Source: Marthasterias glacialis
Taxonomy: Eukaryota; Echinodermata; Asteroidea; Forcipulatida; Asteriidae
Direction of reading: 5' to 3'
Length of the DNA stretch: 64,000 bases
NCBI GenBank assembly: GCA_911728455.2
Contig: OU452239.1
Location: 13,271,515-13,335,514 of the forward strand
The notes below the pieces were generated by a model that had not been told where the DNA came from, searched no databases, and saw only the letters and a list, made by a program, of their open reading frames with translations. A program made the position numbers and the translations under genes. Positions 22,086 through 34,231 of the stretch are shown here, one piece after another (position 1 is the stretch's first letter; each line of letters opens with the position of its first letter).

Positions 22086-22821
22086 GGCAGTTCGGATCAC
22101 TTTGCAGCGGTTACCGCAACAATTTAATAGGCATTAAATGTGCATAGGAATAAAGAATGTTATTTGTGTTTTCCCGATACACTGTTGTGTGTTGAGCTCT
22201 GTACACTGTTTTTATTTTTATTTTTTTTGTATGTAAATCGCCCATCACAAGGCACAAGGCCACTCTAGAGAAAAGAGAAAGAAAGCCGAAGAAATGAGGG
22301 CAGAAGAAAACTGTTTACATTCTGCTTCAATTGAGAAAGATTATAGCCTGCAGGGAAACAGGATACAGGCAAAGAGTTCCACAGTGAAGCAGTGCGTAGG
22401 CAAAAAACTTGTCGAGTACATCTTCGAAATGCATTTGGGAACCGTTACAGTGTAAGGATTGGAGAGGACAGAAAAGCCTGTAGTGCGTCCATACTAACGA
22501 TTGACAGGGACAACCGGTGATAGCACATTTGAACACATCATATGGTAGTATCAGTGCTATGTATTTTGTGCATAATGTTTTAGCAATGACATGATGACAT
22601 ACATAATACAAGAAATTAAAACACAAAATCTTGTTCACTGTTGCATTATTGAAGCATGCATGTACTCAGCTCTTCCAAAAGATGTTATCTCTTACACTTT
22701 AAAGCCCCAGCTCAACATTGGTAAGGTGTCTGCAAATGCTTCCATTCTTTGCACAAATCAAGATATTAAATTTTGTAATGACACCAACCTGTTAAACTGT
22801 CAGCTCATTTCGTTCTTTCAT
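22086..22821. other. Unassigned region upstream of the kinesin motor exons
   Basis: No gene is supported. Open frames at 22327-22638 (minus) and 22591-22956 (plus) overlap and have no motif. The block 22,340-22,540 has the higher GC and codon-like texture often seen in old retroelement 3' regions, but I cannot name it. A short word AAAGCCCCAGCTCAACATTG at 22,702 is the reverse complement of sequence found in every coiled-coil unit. Confidence 0.35.
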
Positions 22822-22851
22822 TTGCGCGGAAACAGTAAAAATGGATTCAGA

Positions 22852-22876
22852 GTTTTCGTCTCGCTGAGACGAAAAC
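22852..22876. repeat. Perfect 11-bp hairpin, copy 1
   Basis: GTTTTCGTCTC, a 3-base loop GCT, then GAGACGAAAAC: an uninterrupted inverted repeat with 11-bp arms. An identical hairpin lies at 24,922-24,946 in the next unit. It could fold in RNA or extrude in DNA. No known role. Confidence 0.9.
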
Positions 22877-23344
22877 TAATTTTGGATCTTATTTCATTTT
22901 GTCACAGTCATCCCTTTGTCATCCCTTTGAATTTGTTTAAGGTGAGAACCGAATGAACTGTTTATATTCAAAATCCTACTTTTGTAAATAGTGTAAATAT
23001 TGTAATATACGTTCTTTGAAATTTAAGACTTGCGTCCTTGTCTTCATTCATTGAGTTTGTATTTGTTCTTTAACCGGGCTCACTACCATAGTTCCAAAAT
23101 ATAGAGGGTGGTGGTGACACATTTATTATTTAAAAACATTAACACTTCTGGCAGAAATATCCCAGGGAAAGTTTTCTACCGTCATTATCTGTATACCTTA
23201 GGTATATGTAAATCCGTGAACATTTATGTTTTTCTTTTTATCAATGTTGAGCTGGGGCTTTAAAACACTATAATAAAAAAGGTAAGACGTTTTAAGAAAA
23301 CCCCATGCACAGAAGAACCAAAGCTATTGCTTATGAGTACTCAC

Positions 23345-24147
23345 CTCTTTTTTCGTCTGTTGGAAGACGGTCTTCACCATAGACGAGAACTCCTCACACA
23401 ATGATTTGAGCTGTTGGATCTCCTGTGATGTCGTCACCATCTTGGCTTTTATTGCTGTTAAGCGTTGGTTGAGGGAGGCCTTCTCATTACACTCCCTTCG
23501 GGCTTCTGCAATCTGGGTGTCTTGTTGTCTCAGCTGTGTGTATTTAATAATTTAATCAAATGAACACAAAGTGTACTCAGCTTAACGTCAAAGATAACAT
23601 CTTAGATTTAATTATTGTTCTACAACTGTTGTTATTCTACAATACCATGACGTATAGATCGCCAAAGGAGCAAGATTTGGAACTGGAGCTTTATCTATTG
23701 CTGCATGGGCACCACTTCAAGTGAATGCCTTGTTTCGCATTGATAGCAATGGTCATTGTCTGCACTGATCTACTGTTGTATTAATAGAGTTAACTGCTGA
23801 AATGGCGTCCAGAGGGATTTCACATTTCAGCCAGTGTTCCCCATCTTGCACATTCGGTGCTCAATAATCTTTGACAATACATGATTTTGTGGGAATTACA
23901 AAAATAAAATAAAAATCTCCTATTGCCCTGCCAGGAAATGCCTAAGCAACAAAGTGACATGTTCTATTGATCTTCCTTGATTGGGATGCAATCATACCTT
24001 CTCTTGTAGTTCATGTATATATGTCTTGCAGGCGCGAAGTTCCTCGTCTTTTGCATTGCAAGTTTCCCTCAGTCTTGACAATTCTTTACTCAGTCTTTTG
24101 TTTGTTTCTTGTTCAGTAATCAAGGTAGCCTCGGTCATTTCGACAAC
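23345..24147 (-). CDS. Kinesin stalk exons B1 and A, copy at 23 kb
   Basis: B1 (23998-24147, 50 codons) and A (23345-23533, 63 codons), both open with AG/GT borders and phase 0. Protein order is B1 (VVEMTEATLITEQETNKRLS on) then A (LRQQDTQIAEARREC on). This coiled coil would dimerise the motor. These exons are nearest upstream of the neck/motor-start exon at 19851-20117 and join it in frame, so they are the best candidates for the stalk of the original gene. Further N-terminal exons (tail, start codon) were not found in the window. Confidence 0.7.
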
Positions 24148-24890
24148 CTTCAAGAATATGGAGAGTTGTAAAATCATTGAGACATTTTGTTTAAGTCTTT
24201 TTTATCAGTGTCGTTGTTCATTTTGTCATAAAGTCTGCAAAATACTAGATATGTATTGGGATGACACTAATTCTGACTAAACAAATGAATGCTTGGATAT
24301 GTGTGGTGTCCCTTCTCTTCATGTATGCAACTTTGTAATTCCAGAAAAAGAGGAAATGATCAAGCACACCAAATTTGTACATTATTTTCAGTTTTCTATG
24401 GCACTCTTACCAACAAGAAAAAATAAAAAGGAAATCAGCAGATCAGTTGAAAGTTGCATGTCTGTCTCTCTGTGAACAGAATACAGACAGAGGTGACTTC
24501 CACATAATTGTCACATAACCACGGGAGGTGGCTCCATACAACAAACGTAAGAAAGACGAACAAGCCATGCACTCATGAAATAAATGAACAGTGAAAGAAA
24601 CACTTCTAAATTATTATATACGTCAGTATTTAATTATGAAATTCCTCATCGAACTCTATCAATCAAAATGTATGTCCAATATTCTTTGGCTCTAATTACA
24701 ATTCCTTGATTCAAATAAAATCTCCTCCAAAATTAAACCAAAATGATGTATCTATCCTTACTAATTGAAACTTCAAATCTCAAAACGTTGTGAACTTCAC
24801 TTCAACTTACTATCTTCATTCAATGAAAATCAAGAAAAACTATACTCTGTTCTCAAACTCCACAAACTTCTTCAAATGTCAATATAATAA

Positions 24891-26569
24891 TTTGCGCGGA
24901 AACAGTAAAAATGGATTCAGAGTTTTCGTCTCGCTGAGACGAAAACTAATTTTGGATCTTATTTCATTTTGTCACAGTCATCCCTTTGTCATCCCTTTGA
25001 ATTGTTTAAGGTGAGAACCGAATGAACTGTTTATATTCAAAATCCTACTTTTGTAAATAGTGTAAATATTGTAATATACGTTCTTTGAAATTTAAGACTT
25101 GCGTCCTTGTCTTCATTCATTGAGTTTGTATTTGTTCTTTAACCGGGCTCACTACCATAGTTCCAAAATATAGAGGGTGGTGGTGACACATTTATTATTT
25201 AAAAACATTAACACTTCTGGCAGAAATATCCCAGGGAAAGTTTTCTACCGTCATTATCTGTATACCTTATGTATATGTAAATCCGTGAACATTTATGTTT
25301 TTCTTTTTATCAATGTTGAGCTGGGGCTTTAAAACACTATAATAAAAAAGGTAAGACGTTTTAAGAAAACCCCATGCACAGAAGAACCAAAGCTATTGCT
25401 TATGAGTACTCACCTCTTTTTTCGTCTGTTGGAAGACGGTCTTCACCATAGACGAGAACTCCTCACACAATGATTTGAGCTGTTGGATCTCCTGTGATGT
25501 CGTCACCATCTTGGCTTTTATTGCTGTTAAGCGTTGGTTGAGGGAGGCCTTCTCATTACACTCCCTTCGGGCTTCTGCAATCTGGGTGTCTTGTTGTCTC
25601 AGCTGTGTGTAATTAATAATTTAATTAAATGAACACAAAGTGTACTCAGCTTAACGTCAAAGATAACATCTTACATTTAATTATTGTTCTACAACCGTTG
25701 TTATTCTACAATACCATGACGTATAGATCGCCGAAGGAGCAAGATTTGGAACTGGAGCTTTATCTATTGCTGCATGGGCACCACTTCAAGTGAATGCCTT
25801 GTTTCGCATTGATAGCAATGGTCATTGTCTGCACTGATCTACTGTTGTATTAATAGAGTTAACTGCTGAAATGGCGTCCAGAGGGATTTCACATTTCAGC
25901 CAGTGTTCCCCATCTTGCGCATTCGGTGCTCAATAATCTTTGACAATACATGATTTTGTGGGAATTACAAAAATAAAATAAAAATCTCCTATTGCCCTGC
26001 CAGGAAATGCCTAAGCAACAAAGTGACATGTTCTATTGATCTTCCTTGATTGGGATGCAATCATACCTTCTCTTGTAGTTCATGTATATATGTCTTGCAG
26101 GCGCAAAGTTCCTCGTCTTTTGCATTGCAAGTTTCCCTCAGTCTTGACAATTCTTTACTCAGTCTTTTGTTTGTTTCTTGTTCAGTAATCAAGGTAGCCT
26201 CGGTCATTTCGACAACCTTCAAGAATATGGAGAGTTGTAAAATCATTGAGACATTTTGTTTAAGTCTTTTTTATCAGTGTCGTTGTTCATTTTGTCATAA
26301 AGTCTGCAAAATACTAGATGTGTATTGACACTAATTCTGACTAAACAAATGAATGCTTGGATATGTGTGGTGTCCCTTCTCTTCATGTATGCAACTTTGT
26401 AATTACAGAAAAAGAGGAAATGATCAAGCACACCAAAATTTGTACATTATTTTCAGTTTTCTATGGCACTCTTACCGACAAGAAAAAATAAAAAGGAAAT
26501 CAGCAGATCAGTTGAAAGTTGCATGTCTGTCTCTCTGTGAACAGAATACAGACAGAGGTGACTTCCACA
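24891..26569 (-). repeat. Coiled-coil exon unit, copy at 25 kb
   Basis: Second head-to-tail copy of the 23-kb unit, with the same leader and hairpin (24,922-24,946), cut short at about 26,570 where block M copy 2 begins. The inverted right arm reproduces this exact junction, showing that the inversion happened after it formed. Confidence 0.9.
25414..26216 (-). CDS. Kinesin stalk exons B1 and A, copy at 25 kb
   Basis: B1 (26067-26216) and A (25414-25602), open, phase 0 throughout, 50 and 63 codons. It differs from the 23-kb pair by one Cys for Arg in B1 (ELCACKTY). If both pairs were spliced into one transcript the stalk would hold two B1-A repeats in frame. Use is not shown. Confidence 0.65.
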
Positions 26570-28224
26570 TAATAAAGGTTTATTTCTACACAAATATCTA
26601 GACAATCCGTTATAATAAAGATTTATCAAAGTATATGCAACATATGGAATCAAGCTAAAAATCTGTTGAGGTTCTTACATGGAAAGGGATATTAAAAAGT
26701 TGTATTAGAAACTTACATTTAATATGTAAATTATTACTATACAAAAAATAATTCTGATATAAAAAATTATCAACCAATAAACCACTAGAGAAACTGGCTG
26801 GATAAATTTGTTTAGTCAATAGGGGTGAAGGAGAAGAAGAATTATAATAATAACTATAAATCTAGAGTTTGTGAACAAACTCACGGTGTTCGGCACAAAC
26901 CTAGTAAAGTTATTGCGTATTTGACAATTTTAGAGTCAATATTGTGTGCAATGTTTTGTCTCTTGTGTTATGCTGACAGGCGAAATATTTAGTTGTACTT
27001 TTTAATCTTTATGCATGAAGGTTTTTTATTTGAAACTTCAACTTCCGGTTTTGACAGGAACTAAAGATCAAATGCGGTCACACGTTGTACGATATGTATA
27101 ATTGCACGAGAGCTTGAAATTGATGTAATGATTGTTTATGTACCACGTTTCATTAATAAAAAACGTATTTTTTGTATGTAAAAACTTATACTTCCGGTTT
27201 CGACCGGAAGTGAAGTTTAAATGGGGTCACACATTGTAAAACAAATGTAGAAACGTCCAAGGGCCTTACAATAAGGTTATTATATTAATACACACATTTA
27301 TGTTATTCAAATATGAATTTTTGTAAAAAAAAACTACTACTTCCGGTTTCGACCGGAAGTAAAGGTCAAATGGGGTCACATTCTTTGAAAGATTTATTTA
27401 ATACTTCATGACCTTTCATATGGTGTAAAGATCATGTATCTAGCGTATCTGAGTCTTGAGATATGAGTATTTTAATATAAAACTTCAATTTATTGTAATG
27501 ACGTCATTGATTACGTCATCATTCCAATTTTTTTTATGAGATATGAGATTTGAGTATTTTAATATAAAAACGACCATCTCAATCACAAAGACCACACACC
27601 ACAAAAAAACTTATTTTGTGGCTATACTATCTCCCCTATTCACAATCTCTCTGCATGCTACATGTATCATTTCGCTCTTCCCTTTCAAACAAACTAACTT
27701 TCGGTTTCGAGGGCACATTTAAAAAAAAAAGCGGCAAAGGTTGTTAACAGGAAATTCTAACTGTAATGGGGAAACTGTATTTTTGGCATTATATCATTTA
27801 AAAAAAATGTAGTTATTGCATGATACAGCTGAAAGTAACAATAAAGTATTCAAACCTCCCCCTTTTTTTACTGTGGTTTGATGTGCACACCTCTACATAC
27901 TTTTTCGGGATCTTGAAAATAAACATTTTAAACCTATTGGATTTTCTACTACTATGTAAAATGTATGATGAAAATGAAGGATTGAATACAGCTGCCTGTC
28001 TATGCATTTTAAAATATCATAATAACAGTTCTCACCCAGGTGAGAATAAAGCAAGAATGAAACCAATTGGAAGCTTCATGATTTATTTGTTATTAACTTT
28101 TTTCATTGCTTTTATTATTATCATTCATTTATTTTTGTTTTATATTTAGATATTTATGTCTTATTTATTGACTGATTTATTCATTTATCATTTTATTCGT
28201 TATTTTTTATTTTATTTTGTATTT

Positions 28225-28256
<32 letters not shown>

Positions 28257-28881
28257 TATTTATTTTTTTTGGGGGTGGGGGGTTATACACCCGTAAGAGG
28301 TAGTCTGAGAGCCCAAGAAGTTCTTTATATGTAGTGTTCTGTAACTGTGCAACTTTCAAATGTCGTGATTGGCAATGATAGACGAATTTCAAGAATTATA
28401 CCATACGGTCATAGGAAAAAGTATATGGAAATAAAATTGAGCGATTTGTGTGAAGTGGTGGTTTATTTTGTTATTTTGTATCATATTCTTTATGAAGTAT
28501 AGTAGTGTATCCTGTTCTAGAGGGAATACACCATCCCCCCCCCAAAAAAAAAAAAAAAAAAAAAAACATACGTGATCCTTTCACGATCTTTTCTTAAAAA
28601 TCAAGCAATTCTCAGCTCCAGCCACCCATGTGGCGAAAAAGGTATTGCAAAAAAGAAAAGAAAAAAAAAACATAGTTAAGTTGCCATCCATTGATATTTT
28701 TTTTATTTTGTGGGTGTGTGCGTGGGCTTACACATCGGCACTTGTGGGGTCCTGACAACAAAAGAACAATGGACCCCACAAGGTAAATTCAATAGGAACA
28801 AAAGGACCCCACAAGGGAATTCTTTAGAAAAGGGACAATAAGTTGAACAATGAAGTACCCCGCAACTGGCCATGGGTAAGG

Positions 28882-28913
<32 letters not shown>

Positions 28914-29225
28914 CTACCCATTGTATCTGGCAGCCTACTCTCTTCCTAAGCTCTCTAAATTGTGCCCCTCGCTTTACCAGGCATACAATTGTCCTGTAGT
29001 CATGGTAATGCATTCATTGTAAAGGCCCTAGTTGGCTTGGCATTTTTTATAAGCTAAAAACCCCATTATGTAACATGTCTCTTGCAGCTTGCAGGTTGTA
29101 GTTTTTGAGCAGAGTATATTCGGTGTATGTTGCTGCTGCTCCATGCTGTGCATAAATGCCATCGTTCTAGTTCTATTTATATTTTGATTGATGGATGGGA
29201 ACTACTAATTATGGAGGGCCAATGA
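26570..29225. repeat. Duplicated block M, copy 2
   Basis: Direct repeat of 16,465-19,132 with about 1-2 per cent difference. Beyond its end (GGAGGGCCAATG) the sequence goes to the inner block here, but to the kinesin intron in copy 1. Confidence 0.93.
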
Positions 29226-30244
29226 GGACCAACAGTTTTGAAGACCAAAATTCATGAAAGTGGCACTAGAAGTATTAATTGTTTTTATAGTAGAAAACAA
29301 ATTAAACTGCAATCAAAACATTTTTTCTTCAAAGTAATCATTTTTGCACCTTTCTGCTACCAAGAATTTGTTAAAAACTTTTTGCCACAGTGTACGTAGT
29401 AAAAACAACTGCGAGGCGAGATAGAGGAGGCTACACACAACACAAACTGCAACAAAACTAGAAGGGACCTTAATTTGCTGATTAGATTTTGACAGCTCGG
29501 ACATGTATGTGAGGCAAATATTACGTTCGATTTTTTTATCATTATTTACAAATTATATCATAAATTTGAATACATAGTCTTTTTTATCAAATACTCATGA
29601 ATAATTGTCAAAAAAAAAAATTATAATAAAAAGTAAATAAATAAGTTTGGTTCATTAGTTTACTTTTATACGGCTGGAAGTAAAACTTACTCCGAACATC
29701 ACGTGATCTATCCAAACCACTTTTTGGGTTCGGATAAATCGTTTTTTGAAAAATGCTCGAAAACGGCAAAAATTGATGGTTTCTTTTAAGAACCGTTGTT
29801 CTCTATTCCTGGAAGACATTTAAAGTCATATGTTAGCCTATTTTGTAGCCCAAATAGCCCAACGAAGCCGGTGTGCCCCTTTAAGCAGAGAGTATAAACA
29901 CAAAACAAGTCATATTCACTTGAAATACACTTAGGTTTCTGCAATGTTGGCACGCCATACAATATCACTTAGCAACATAATCACGTGATCTACCGTTCTA
30001 CCTGGGAAAAAATGAAGTTGACCTTAACCGATGCAAGTTTCATTTGGAAAGTTTGACCGTGGATTATAATGTTTTGAGACATTTGATTGTTAGTAAAAAG
30101 TATATTAGTGATTTATACTGAACATTTAACGATTTATAAACTTTTGGGTGTAACTTACGACAGGAAACTTGAATCTCTGTAATGTTGTGCATGGGTGAGC
30201 GCAAGTAGCGTCGGTCGTGAATGAAACTTCTAGTTGCTGTATAT
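29226..30244. other. Inner block of left arm, outer part
   Basis: Present in the window only here and, reversed, at about 52,700-53,732. No gene recognised. The open frames at 29,313-29,542 are not conserved in form. A 60-codon frame at 29786-29968 (minus) is unchanged in the other arm (52991-53173, plus), which stands out against the general divergence, but it has no known motif. The words CACGTGATCTA and CGGATAAATCG suggest an old dispersed repeat. Confidence 0.4.
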
Positions 30245-30673
30245 CTAGCACCCCTCTCGCGGTAAACGGGAATCAAAATGAGTGACCGGGAGTAGGTATC
30301 GACCGATAACGAAAAATTTTAAATCACTATAATTTGGCAAGGAGCCGAATGTCATATGGGGCAATATACTTTTAGCTTTCTCCCTCACCTTCTCTGTTTT
30401 CACGGCCAACCACTGCGGGTTTCGTTTGATGCGATGTAGCTGGTCAGCAAGACGCTGCTCACTTATGTCGAACATTCCTTTTTCCCGCCATATGCTGATC
30501 ATTCTTTTTCTATAACCTCTGGTGTCTGGGTCACTCTTTTTGTAACACTCAAAAGCAATTTGGTTGTCGTAACTGGTCCACTTCCTTTTTGATGCAACAC
30601 TATGATTATCAGAAAGATCGGACGAAGGACTTTTCTCGAAATTGTTAGCAGTCGCCATGATCACAAAATGCAA
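30245..30673 (-). pseudogene. LINE-like N-terminal ORF, left-arm copy
   Basis: Same conserved start as the 20-kb copies (MATANNFEKSPSS, YRKRM, EQRLADQ), but the frame runs on to 142 codons because the 470-bp shared segment (30,362-30,830) is embedded in different flanks. One residue differs (FECYKKSDPD against FESYKKSDPD). The extra 36 residues after KSILP have no known motif and may be read-through. The ATG is preceded by the same TGACGTCA and TATTTAA sites. Confidence 0.55.
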
Positions 30674-30830
30674 GATTATGCCCCGTGGATGTGACAGGTA
30701 GAATAAAACACATCCGGGTTCTAAATAATGTATTCATCCTAGTTTAAATACTGGTTGGTGCGCCCTCGTCGGCCGCAAGACGTCGGAGGTTCACTCTCAC
30801 CTCTGACGTCAAAAGACTTCCACCACTTTC

Positions 30831-32047
30831 TTCGTCTTCATTACAGGTAATGATACATTTCTGTATTTCCCCGTATTTCTCATTATGGTAACATTTATAT
30901 AAACTTCACATTACGGTTATAATGATTATTTGCATTTAATAATACAAAAAGTGCAGTTTTTGACGGTTTTGGACAGTTTCCAAGTTGGGACCTGAGAGTC
31001 CCGTCTTTGTGGTTTATAAAGTCAGCCGAAACTTTGAGTAATATTCCTCTTGTTTATTCCTTACAGATTTAAGATATTGCTGATTTTACTAAGATATTCG
31101 TTATTTTTGATTGCGTTTCCAAGCTGTTTTGTGACATAAGTTTGTTTTAATTTAATGTACCGTTTATACTAGTTTTATTTATGGACTCTCCGATTTTCTC
31201 CGTCTTTATTACAGAATAAACGTCAGTGAGTGAGCAAAAATTCATTGTCGATCAATTAAAGCCGGTCACAAAATGGTGGAAGATCCGCTTTGTGGGAAAT
31301 CTACGACCTAGACCTCATCACCTACCTGCTAAACCTTCGCTGTAGATCACTTCAGAAACCCGATCACCTTGTTGCCTTGCTTTGGTACTACCCAGTAAGC
31401 TCCACCGGCTCGTTGACTATTCTGTAGCACAACTTCACAGAATACCCCGGAACTTCATTGTCAACTAAAAATAAATCCACAAACATCACGGACTTCAACC
31501 TCAGCACCCCAGCACCTCATCAGAAGGCACAACCATATCCTTGCTCGTATCAGAGCATTTTCCGGCAATCCTCCACAGCAGAACGCAGCCCCGATCAAAG
31601 CTCCTCTGTGCCCTTCCCGCGAATACCACACAACCTGAACACTTTAATACTTTGAGCGTTGTTTTCAACAGACTGTTGCTATAGACACATTGACGCATGA
31701 ACTGAATAACCGCGATCATCTAACTCACCGTTGAATAGTTGAACACATACTTAAAAAATCTACATTGTGTACAAGCAGACATCACCTGCCGATTCAAGAC
31801 GGTAGCTGGTGCAGTCAAGACAAGTCGGAAGTCGTCAAGCAGACAAAGATTTAAAGTAAGCATCAATCACTCCATTACAATAAAAATCCAGTCTGTTTGA
31901 ATTCCAAAGTCTTTTCAAAGTTTTGCAAAAAGTTTCAATTGTTGAGAATTGCTTTGCTAGCGCTGCGATGCAATAAATTTATTGCTGTTATTTGGAAGTT
32001 CCAACCTCTGTGTATCATTGATACGACTTCCGAATCTGGTCTGAGAC
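30831..32047. other. Inner block of left arm, inner part
   Basis: Between the LINE-like ORF and the satellite. Mirrored at 50,905-52,130. No gene is recognised. A 72-codon frame at 31501-31719 (minus) recurs in the other arm (51244-51462) with two changes but without any motif. The last 250 bp include an AATAAA in GCAATAAATTTATTGC and end CTGAGACTATTAATA, where the satellite begins; they have the texture of an element end, possibly a terminal repeat, but no partner proves it. Confidence 0.4.
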
Positions 32048-34231
32048 TATTAATATAATAATAATATTAAATTAATATTAATAATATTAAAATTAAATAA
32101 AATTAAATAATACTAAGTAATACTAAGTTATACTACATAATACTAAATAATACAAAACAAAACTAAATATAGAAAATAATATTAAATAATATTAAATAAT
32201 ATTAAATAATATTAAATAATATTAAATAATATTAAATAATATTAAATAATATTAAATAATATTAAATAATATTAAATAATATTAAATAAAATTAAATAAT
32301 ATTAAATAATATTAAATAATAGTAAATAAAATTAAATAATAGTAAATAATACTAAATAACACTAAATAATACTAAATGATACTAAATACTACAAAATAAA
32401 ACTAAATAATATTAAATGTTACTAAATAAAACTAAATAAAAAAATAAAACATCATAATACTAAATAATATTAAATAATACTAAATAACACTAAATAATAC
32501 TAAATGATACTAAATACTACTAAATAATACAAAATAATACAAAATAACACAAAATAATACTAAATATAAAAAATAATACTAAATACTACTAAATAATACT
32601 TAATAATACTAAACAATACTAAATAATACTAAATAATACAAAATAAAACTAAATATAAAAATAATACCAAATAATATTAAATAATACTAAATACTACTAA
32701 GTTTTACTAAATAAACCTAAATATTACTAAATAATACAAAATAAAACTAAATAATATTAAATATTACTAAATCAAACTAAATAAAAAAATAATACATAAT
32801 AATACTTAATAATATTAAATAATATTAAATAATTCTAAATAATACTAAATAATACTGAATAATACTAAATGAAACTAAATAGAGAAAATAATACTAAGTT
32901 ATACTAAATAAATCTTAAAATGAAAAATAATATTAAATACTACTAAATAATACTAGATAATACCAAATAAAACTAAATAATATTAAATAATACTAAATAA
33001 TACTAGATAACACTAAATAATATTAAATAATATTATATAATATTAAATAATACTAAATAATACTAAATTACAAAAAATATGGCTAAATAATACTAAATAA
33101 TACTAAATTACACAAAATGATGCTAAATAGTACTAAATAATACTATATAATATTAAATAATACTAAATAATATTAAATAATACTATATAATATCAAATAA
33201 TACTAAATAAGACAAAATAATACTAAATAATATTAAATAATACTAAATAATATTAAATATTACTAAATAATACTAAATTACAAAAAATAATACTAAATAT
33301 AAAAATAATACCAAATAATATTAAATAATACTAAATAATACTAAATAATACTAAATTACACAAAATAATGCTAAATAATACTAAATAATACTATATAATA
33401 TTAAATAATACTAAATAATATTAAATAATACTATATAATATCAAATAATACTAAATAAGACAAAATAATACTAAATAATATTAAATAATACTAAATAATA
33501 TTAAATATTACTAAATAATATTAAATTACAAAAAATAATACTAAATAATACAAAATAAAACTAAATAGTATTAAATAACAACAATAATACTAAATACTAT
33601 TAAATAAAACTTAATATTACCAAATAATACTCAATAATACTAAGTAATACTAAATAATACTAAATAATACTAAATAATACTAAATAAGACAAAATACTAC
33701 TAAATACTACTAAATAATTCGAAATACTACTAAATAGTATTAAATAATACTAAATAATACCAAATAATACTAAATAATATTAAATAATACTAAATAATTT
33801 TAAATGATACTAAATAATATTAAATAATATTAAATAATATTAAATAATACTAAATAATACTAAATAATACTAAATAAGAGAAAAATAATACTAAATAAGA
33901 GAAAAATAATACTAAATAATATTAAATAATAATAAATAATACTAAATAATACAAAATAATACTAAATAATACTAAGTTAAACTAAATAATACTAAATAAC
34001 AAAAAAATTATACTAAATAATACAAAATAAAACTAAATAAAATTAAATACTACTAAATAATAATACACAACACTAAATAAGACTAAATAACACTAAATAA
34101 TACTAAATAATATTAAATAATACTAAATATTGGTAAATAATACTAAATAATACTAAATACTACTAAATAAACTATATACTACTAAACAATACTAAATAAT
34201 ACAAAATAAAACTAAATAAAACTAAATAATA
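32048..34231. repeat. 10-bp AT satellite, left array
   Basis: About 2.2 kb of ATACTAAATA / ATATTAAATA 10-mers with point variation. Near 32,178-32,290 the units are pure ATTAAATAAT. A sub-repeat of about 240 bp is visible around 33,200 and 33,440. The plus strand has C but almost no G. The array is the reverse complement of the right array and ends at the BEL/Pao element. Confidence 0.95.

Larger units (their letters stand above)
22822..24890 (-). repeat. Coiled-coil exon unit with 5' leader, copy at 23 kb
   Basis: A 2.07-kb unit, starting TTTGCGCGGAAACAG, that repeats head to tail at 24,891. The first 240 bp are a leader with a perfect hairpin, not present in the 5.5-15 kb units. From AACCGGGCTC (about 23,072) onward it matches unit 0. 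It lies upstream, in minus-strand sense, of the motor exons, so this is the copy in the correct place to serve the kinesin. Confidence 0.9.
25003..34231. repeat. Giant inverted repeat, left arm (with satellite)
   Basis: From about 25,003 to 32,050 the plus strand matches the reverse complement of 50,905-57,783: coiled-coil unit, block M, inner block. The arm then continues into the AT satellite, itself mirrored on the right. Sampled stretches differ by about 3-4 per cent, with larger indels in microsatellites and in block M. The axis falls in the BEL/Pao element. Confidence 0.93.
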
